DNA from: Tetradesmus obliquus
Taxonomy: Eukaryota; Chlorophyta; Chlorophyceae; Sphaeropleales; Scenedesmaceae
Length of the DNA stretch: 64,000 nucleotides
NCBI GenBank assembly: GCA_030272155.1
Contig: CP126192.1
Location: forward strand, 5,738,501 to 5,802,500
Reading direction: 5' to 3'
Numbering within the stretch: the first letter of the stretch is position 1; each line of letters starts with the position of its first letter. A program made the position numbers and the translations under genes. The notes under the pieces are model-generated. The model searched no databases. It was not told where the DNA came from and saw nothing but the letters and a program-made list of their open reading frames with translations. Below, one piece after another: positions 58,985-64,000 of the stretch.

Positions 58985-59522
58985 AGCAGCTCACGGCGCC
59001 TGTTGATACCAGTATGTTCATGTTCATTGGCAAGCTCGTGTGAGGGTCTTGCAGGTGTGTGATGTGACGCTATCAGCTTCCCTCAGCACCTTGCAGGGCC
59101 CTGCCTCTGCAGCAGCAGCATCCCCAACAGCAGCAGCAGCAGCAGCAGCAGCGGCAGTGCCACCTGTGGTGCAGGCATTGCTGCCGCTGCTGCAGCAGCT
59201 GCAATGCGGGCCAGCACTGTCAGCAGCAGCTGCACTTGCAGGCAACGGCGACAGCAGCAGTGCTGGTGCCTATCAATGCTTCAAGCTCATGCAGGCGTTG
59301 GCAGCGCAGCTGTTGAGCCGCCTCTGCAAGCTATCTCGATGCGGCAAAGAGACGCTGTCAGAAGAGGCGTGGCGGCAGGTGACGCGTGTGCTGTGCGACC
59401 CAGCAACACTGCAGCTGCTGCTGCAGCTGCTTGCAGCACAGACCCTGCTGCTGCACCAGCGGCCCACCACATACCTGCAGCAGCAGCGGCAGCAGCAGCA
59501 GTCATTGCGGCGCCCGTCAGAG

Positions 59523-59577
<55 letters not shown>

Positions 59578-61593
59578 CACAGCCTTGTGCGCAGGGAGGG
59601 CAGCAGCAGGCCGTTGAAGCAAACAAGCAGCGGCAGCCGCGCCTGGTGGTCATACCTGCCATCGAACACCATAAAAATGTGCTACAGCTGCTGCCAGGTG
59701 GCCAGGCTTACGTGAATACAGCGGCAATTCTGTCACCAGAAGCCTTGCTTGATGATGAGCATGCAGCAATCGCAACGACCGTGTCCAAGGCCAGTAGATA
59801 CGCTGCCGACTTGAACTTTGTTGTCAACTGTGCTGACCACCTGCAGCTGTTGGGCAAGGATGTTCCGGTGTTGTCAGTGGCGGCTGTGGTTCTGGTGCTA
59901 GAGCTGCAGCTGCTTGCTGCCTGGGCAGTGCGGCTGCCGCCGCTGCCACAGCAGCAGCAGCAGCAGCAGCAACCGCCACAGCAGCAGCAGCAACTGCAGC
60001 AGCAGCAGCTGCACTGGCAGCAGGTGGCAGAAGTTGCACTGCAGAACATGTCGAACAATAATCTGCTGCTGGACACGAATGAGCTGCTGCACTTGCTGCT
60101 GAAAGGTTTCCTGCAAGCAAGCGGCGGCTGCCTACCACCTGAGCTGCTGCAGCGGCATGGCCTGCAGCTGCTGCAGGCACTCGCAGCACCAGTGCAGCAG
60201 CTGCTGCTGAGCATTGGAGACAGTTCGGCTCTGATCTCTGCTGCTTCAGGGAGTGGCGTGGATGAGCAGCTGTTTGCGCTGAGAGCAGTGGCAGTTGGGC
60301 TGAATATGGCGCCATCGCCTGGCAGCGGCGTAGGTGAGCGTGGGTGGTTGCTGCTGCTGCCACTGAGTAGATGGGTCTCAACTTATGGTGATGGTGTGCA
60401 ACGACAGTTGTCCTGTTCTGGCCGGCGGGCGCTGTCTTTCCTGCTTATTTGTCAGCTGAATGGCACGCACAGGAGCTGTTGCCTCGTACATGGTAGGGCC
60501 TGCATGCATTGCACATGGTGTGTCAGCAAGTCGTGTTGTTGGTGCCGTGGTCATGTGTTAACCATGCTCGCATCAATTACTGTTACTGCTCAAACACATT
60601 TTTTCACGCAGCCGATGGCTTGTGGATGTGTCATTCTGGTGAACCAGCAGCCTCTGCAACATGCGCTGCATTTAACAGCAGGTGTGTGCGTGGCATGTCT
60701 TGCTGCATGCCGCGCCCTGTGCACTGCACACCAAGGCGAATGTTAACAGTCATAAGTTGAAGCTGGTTACTGCTGCTGCTGTTGTCTGCAGATCGCTTTC
60801 CTGAGGGTCAGCTACCCGCTCTAGCAGCAGCACATTCAGAGGCCTACTGCGCCCTGATCGATTGCTGCGTGCGCTCACCACTGCTGAAAGCAGAAGCTGC
60901 GGTGGCAGCTGCGGAGGTGCTGCAACCTGCATTTGGTGTTCTGTTGGGTGGTGAGGCAGCACTCAGCAACACAACAGCAGTGGCTGGCCTGGCGTCTGCG
61001 CTGACCAGCCTGAGCAAGCGAGCCATGCAGTTTGCAAACGCAGCATTGGTGCAGGGGGTGGGTGCTGCAGCAGCGGCGGGAGGGCCAGTAGAGGCAGGAG
61101 TTGGGGCCCCGGCAGCTGTGGCATGTTTCCCAGCTGCTGCCAAAACTCTTTTATGTCCGCAGCTGCCTCATGCAGTGCTGAACGCAGCGCGTTCACTGAG
61201 CAGCAGCAGCAGCAGCAGCCAGGCAGCTGCCAGCACCGCGTTTCTGGCTGTGCTGCACGCACGCAGCCTTGTGCAGCTGGCTGATGCAGTGGAGGCAGCT
61301 GGGCCTCAGCTGCTGTTCAAGTCATTGAACGCAGATGCTGCCAACAGGCTCGCATGGAGCTGTGTAGGTAACAGAGAGGTGTTCTTGACTGGTAGTGTCG
61401 GCTGCAGCGGGGACGAGCAGCTGCACAATGTGGACGGCCAATGGCGTGTGTGGCGATGGACAGTACTGCAGACCTGTAGAGCCCTGCTGATTACGTTGCG
61501 GCTCTTGGGTGTGGCGCCAAAAGCAGCAGGAGCAGCAGGAACAGCAGCTGCCACAGCACCAGCTGCTGTTGGCCAACAAAGCCATGGCATCTT

Positions 61594-61626
<33 letters not shown>

Positions 61627-62101
61627 TGGCAGCAGCAGGTCAGGAGCCAACAACAGTTGCCCCTGTGCTGTCAGCAGCAGCAGCAGCAGTGACAGTAGCA
61701 ACAAGCAGGCCAAGTGGGCCCACCTGCTGCGGTTGCCGCTTGTCAACAAGCCGTGGGCAGCAGCAGTTGCAGCATTTGACGCCAAGTGGCACAGCTACGA
61801 TTGGGAGAAGTTGGAACCGCATCTGTTGAGCTACTGTGCCAGCAAAGCAGCAACAGCGCAGCAGCTGTATCAGGATGCGCTGCAGCTGTGCAGGGCACTG
61901 GCAGCTGCAGCGCCGCTCACTGTGGTCTGCAACAACCCCAGCTGCAGCAACCTGGCTGGTGTCAGTGAGGCAGCAGCGTCCTGCAAATCCTGCACCGGCT
62001 GCGGGTGCCGCTACTGCAGCAAGGCTTGCCAGATGGGTGACTGGCGGCGTCACAGGCAGGCATGTCGCTGCATGGCTGCTGCAGGCATGACGTGCGGGTG
62101 A
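58098..62101 (+). CDS. MYND-type zinc finger protein, paralogue of the gene at 5729-10111
   Basis: Exons: 58098-58563 (MPSSNDLHQQQQAVPAAR start), 58898 to about 59010, about 59049-60333 and 60792-62101. The junction after exon 2 is unresolved because no phase-compatible donor/acceptor pair is clear around 59000-59050. The C-terminus has the MYND finger: VVCNNPSC, CTGCGCRYCSKACQ, W..H..AC. Colinear similarity with the first MYND gene extends through the N-terminal segment (LVAWALQRPEQLQ against LVWLQQRPELLQ), the GLLQRLPSAL / GLPQQLPGF junction, the QLYQDALQLCRALAAAAPLTVV block and the finger. The first exon spans what is two exons in the other copy. Long polySer (59527-59578), polyGln and polyAla runs interrupt the helical body. 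Function is unknown. Confidence 0.75.
59527..59578 (+). repeat. (AGC)n run encoding polySer in the second MYND protein
   Basis: About 17 CAG/AGC units lie in frame. The same trinucleotide run encodes polyGln in the paralogue, so the repeat inserts independently of frame. Confidence 0.92.
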
Positions 62102-62625
62102 CCCCAGCAGTCAGAGCTGCGTAATAAACTTGATGTTAGTAACATCACATGGTTGAGTTTTCAAGAAAGCGCAAGTTTTGTCGGTCCAAGCCTTTGTGAT
62201 GTAGCGCAGGGGCCGCGCGGCAGCAGCCGTTGCCACTGTTGATCAGTTCAGTTCAAAGCTTAGGGCCCACCTTTGTGGTGGTGGAGAAACCCCAGCGTTC
62301 ACCCAGCAGCAGGATAGGTTATCGTACATGGTGTTAGTGAGCGACAAGAGCGACTGACAGTCAGCAGGGTGTGTGGCCGGCTGGCAAAAATCCGCCCGCA
62401 TGTAACCAACTTACGTTTGCTGCAAACCCAACAGGCAGCACTGCTCACTGAGCATGTTGTGCACAGCTGTGGCAATGCATCCTGATGTCACCCTCTAGCC
62501 CGACATAACATTGGACATAACATTGGACGGTCAGTGCTCAAGTGTTACAAAAACTCACAAAATCACCGTCATCCATGCACATGGAAATCTATAATCACCC
62601 GCCGCTGCATTGCAGCCAATATGCC

Positions 62626-62663
<38 letters not shown>

Positions 62664-63009
62664 CTTAGCGCCAGTGGCCGTCCCAATTTGGGATGCCTGT
62701 CCCAAGCATCAACTGTTACTAACAGTTGGCTAGCAGCCAGGTTCAAATCACGCATTTAACCAAGTACATGCTTGCTGCAAACGATGTCAACAGCTAACAA
62801 TGTTCCAGTCACATGCGTCAGACTCTGACTGAGTCAGCCGCCGTCACAGCGCAAAGCCTTCAATGCAGTGCATGCCAATGCACAAAGAAGTGGCCGTACT
62901 GACTGAGCATTCACAACCATCTGCGTAGCCCAAACACACAGCTTCAGGGCACCACCAACCGTCTGCACAACCAGCAGCTGCATGGCTGTCACGGTCTGCA
63001 CAGCCAAGC
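62102..63009. other. Convergent intergenic region
   Basis: It lies between the second MYND gene (+) and the terminal minus-strand gene. It holds TGTAA at 62401 (+), TTACA at 62545 (minus TGTAA), a duplicated ACATAACATTGGAC motif at 62503-62528 and a (CTG)n run at 62631-62661. No gene was recognised. Confidence 0.5.
62401..62405 (+). terminator. Candidate TGTAA poly(A) signal for the second MYND gene
   Basis: It lies 300 bases after the stop at 62101. Confidence 0.4.
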
Positions 63010-64000
63010 CTAGTTCCACGCTGCTGCTGCTGCAGACGCTTTTGTCGCTGCCGCCACCACAGCAGCAGGCAGCGGCGCCGAGCTGGTGATGCCAGGCCCC
63101 ACTGCCACCAGCGCTGTCGCTGCTGCCGCCGCTGCTGCTGCCGGCTGCGGCATTGCGCCGCTGGCCTGCCTACTTGCGCCAGGGGTGGGTGGCTTGCTGG
63201 GTGCGTGGCTGTTGGTGCCACTCAGCGGTGCACGCAGCGCAACCTGCACAGCACAAGCAGGAGGATTGCAGGCATGTTTTGATGACGTCAGCAGATGGCA
63301 TCAACATACCAGCCGGGGGTGGGTGGCTTGCTGGGTGCGTGGCTGTTGGTGCCACTCAGCGGTGCACGCAGCGCCACCTGCACAGCACAAGCAGGAAGAG
63401 TGCAGGCATGTTTTGATGACGCCAGCAGATGGCATCAGCACACCAGCCGGGCGTGGGCGGCTTGCTGGGTACGTGGCTGTTGGTGCCACTCAGGGGTGCG
63501 CGCAGCGCCACCTGCAGCAGAAGCAGGGAGAATACAGGCATGCATTGACGACCTCAGCATACAAGCCAGCCCAAAGCACCACACAACAGGAACAGCATGC
63601 AGCACAACTGCCCGGGACCAGAAACAGCTGGCTACTCCCTCCATGCAAAGCACCTGTGTTGCTTGGACTGTTCTTGCCCCGACATACTTTTGCCCAAGCT
63701 CCTGGAAGCCATGCAGCGACACGCCAACCCTGAGGCTGCTGCTATATAGGTTACAAATCATATGAGCCATCTGCCATTACCTGCAGTTGGTAGTTGCTGG
63801 GCGTGTTCTTGCCCCGCGCATACTTCCTAACCAGCTCCTGGAAGCCATGCAGCGACACGCCAGCCCTGAGACCTTAGCTACTAGAGTATAGTAGTCATAC
63901 AAACCATCTTAGCCTCACCTGCAGCTGGTAGTTGCTGGGCGTGTTCTTGCCCCGCGCATACTTGCGCACCAGCTCCTGGAAGCCGTGCAGCGACACGCCA
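63010..64000 (-). CDS. 3' part of an unidentified gene, cut by the window end
   Basis: Two minus-strand exons are visible. One runs from beyond 64000 to 63920 and encodes GVSLHGFQELVRKYARGKN followed by TPSNYQLQ with a GTGAGG donor. The last runs 63243-63010 and encodes VALRAPLSGTNSHAPSKPPT followed by an Ala/Pro-rich tail ending AAAAAWN. Phases are compatible. Both exons have partial copies in the intron between them. I do not recognise the family; the tail is probably disordered. Confidence 0.6.
63244..63520 (-). repeat. Two upstream echoes of the acceptor and 5' end of the terminal gene's last exon
   Basis: Units of 134 bases, beginning after AG at 63511 and 63377, repeat the start of the exon at 63243 (VALRAPLSGTNSH, then PSKPPTPG) plus intron sequence with CTGTGCAG. 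Because 134 is not a multiple of three, each choice of acceptor gives a different downstream frame if read through. Confidence 0.9.
63650..63865 (-). repeat. Two downstream echoes of the 3' end and donor of the terminal gene's visible upstream exon
   Basis: The GVSLHGFQELVRKYARGKN..QLQ segment is repeated at about 63862-63783 (donor GTAATG, coding intact) and at about 63725-63650 in degraded form (GVSLHGFQELGQKYVGA). The original ends at 63920. Confidence 0.88.

Noticed and set aside
63010-63770. Tandem-repeat protein on the plus strand (GVGGLLGAWLLVPLSGA units)
   Set aside because: The repeats align with the acceptor of the minus-strand last exon; the plus-strand frames are incidental to the 134-bp duplication.
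1-64000. CRISPR arrays, bacterial operons, rRNA or tRNA genes
   Set aside because: The spliced eukaryotic genes and trinucleotide repeats explain the repeats seen. No spacer-repeat array, Shine-Dalgarno pattern or rRNA-like stretch was noticed; tRNAs were not searched exhaustively.

Overview
This window is nuclear DNA of a green alga, most likely a chlorophycean. The evidence is a channelrhodopsin gene, an octotricopeptide-repeat (OPR) protein gene, plant-type AP-2 mu, CYP59 and HDA14-like proteins, short exons with GTGAG-type donors, and TGTAA motifs (the algal poly(A) signal) after several stop codons. Dense CAG/CTG trinucleotide runs, encoding polyGln, polySer and polyAla, would fit Scenedesmaceae-like Sphaeropleales. 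That placement is an inference from general knowledge. All gene models were built by hand from splice sites, reading frame and family conservation. Exon phases close exactly for AP2M, the HDAC, tektin, channelrhodopsin, OPR, the Cys-rich secreted protein, CYP59 and the methyltransferase.

Layout: AP-2 mu (+, 67-4394); MYND-finger protein (+, 5729-10111); HROB-like OB-fold protein (-, 10968-13925, 5' end unresolved); HDA14-like deacetylase (+, 14585-22154), whose sixth intron contains a minus-strand helical-repeat gene or pseudogene (17577-20887); tektin (+, 22335-25790); channelrhodopsin (+, 26914-31218); a weak desaturase-like fragment (+, 32743-33045); OPR protein (-, 33299-37689); ARM/HEAT-like protein (+, 38084-42520); secreted GCC2/GCC3-type Cys-rich protein (-, 44002-48261); CYP59/PPIL4 cyclophilin-RRM protein (-, 48800-53063); coclaurine N-methyltransferase-like SAM enzyme (+, 53409-56967); a second MYND paralogue (+, 58098-62101); and the 3' part of an unidentified gene (-, 63010 to beyond 64000).

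The genes do not form one pathway. Two neighbours, tektin and channelrhodopsin, belong to ciliary motility and phototaxis, so the organism or its gametes or zoospores probably have or recently had cilia. HROB, the HDAC and CYP59 serve DNA repair, protein deacetylation and mRNA processing. The OPR protein probably acts on organelle RNA.

The most striking feature is a recurring pattern I call splice-junction echoes. Fragments of real exons are tandemly repeated together with their splice site: acceptor-side fragments lie upstream of the real exon, donor-side fragments downstream. In AP2M most exon boundaries are affected. The pattern recurs in the HDAC, channelrhodopsin, CYP59, the methyltransferase and the terminal gene, on both strands. 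It gives these genes many competing GT/AG sites and is the main candidate for something undescribed.
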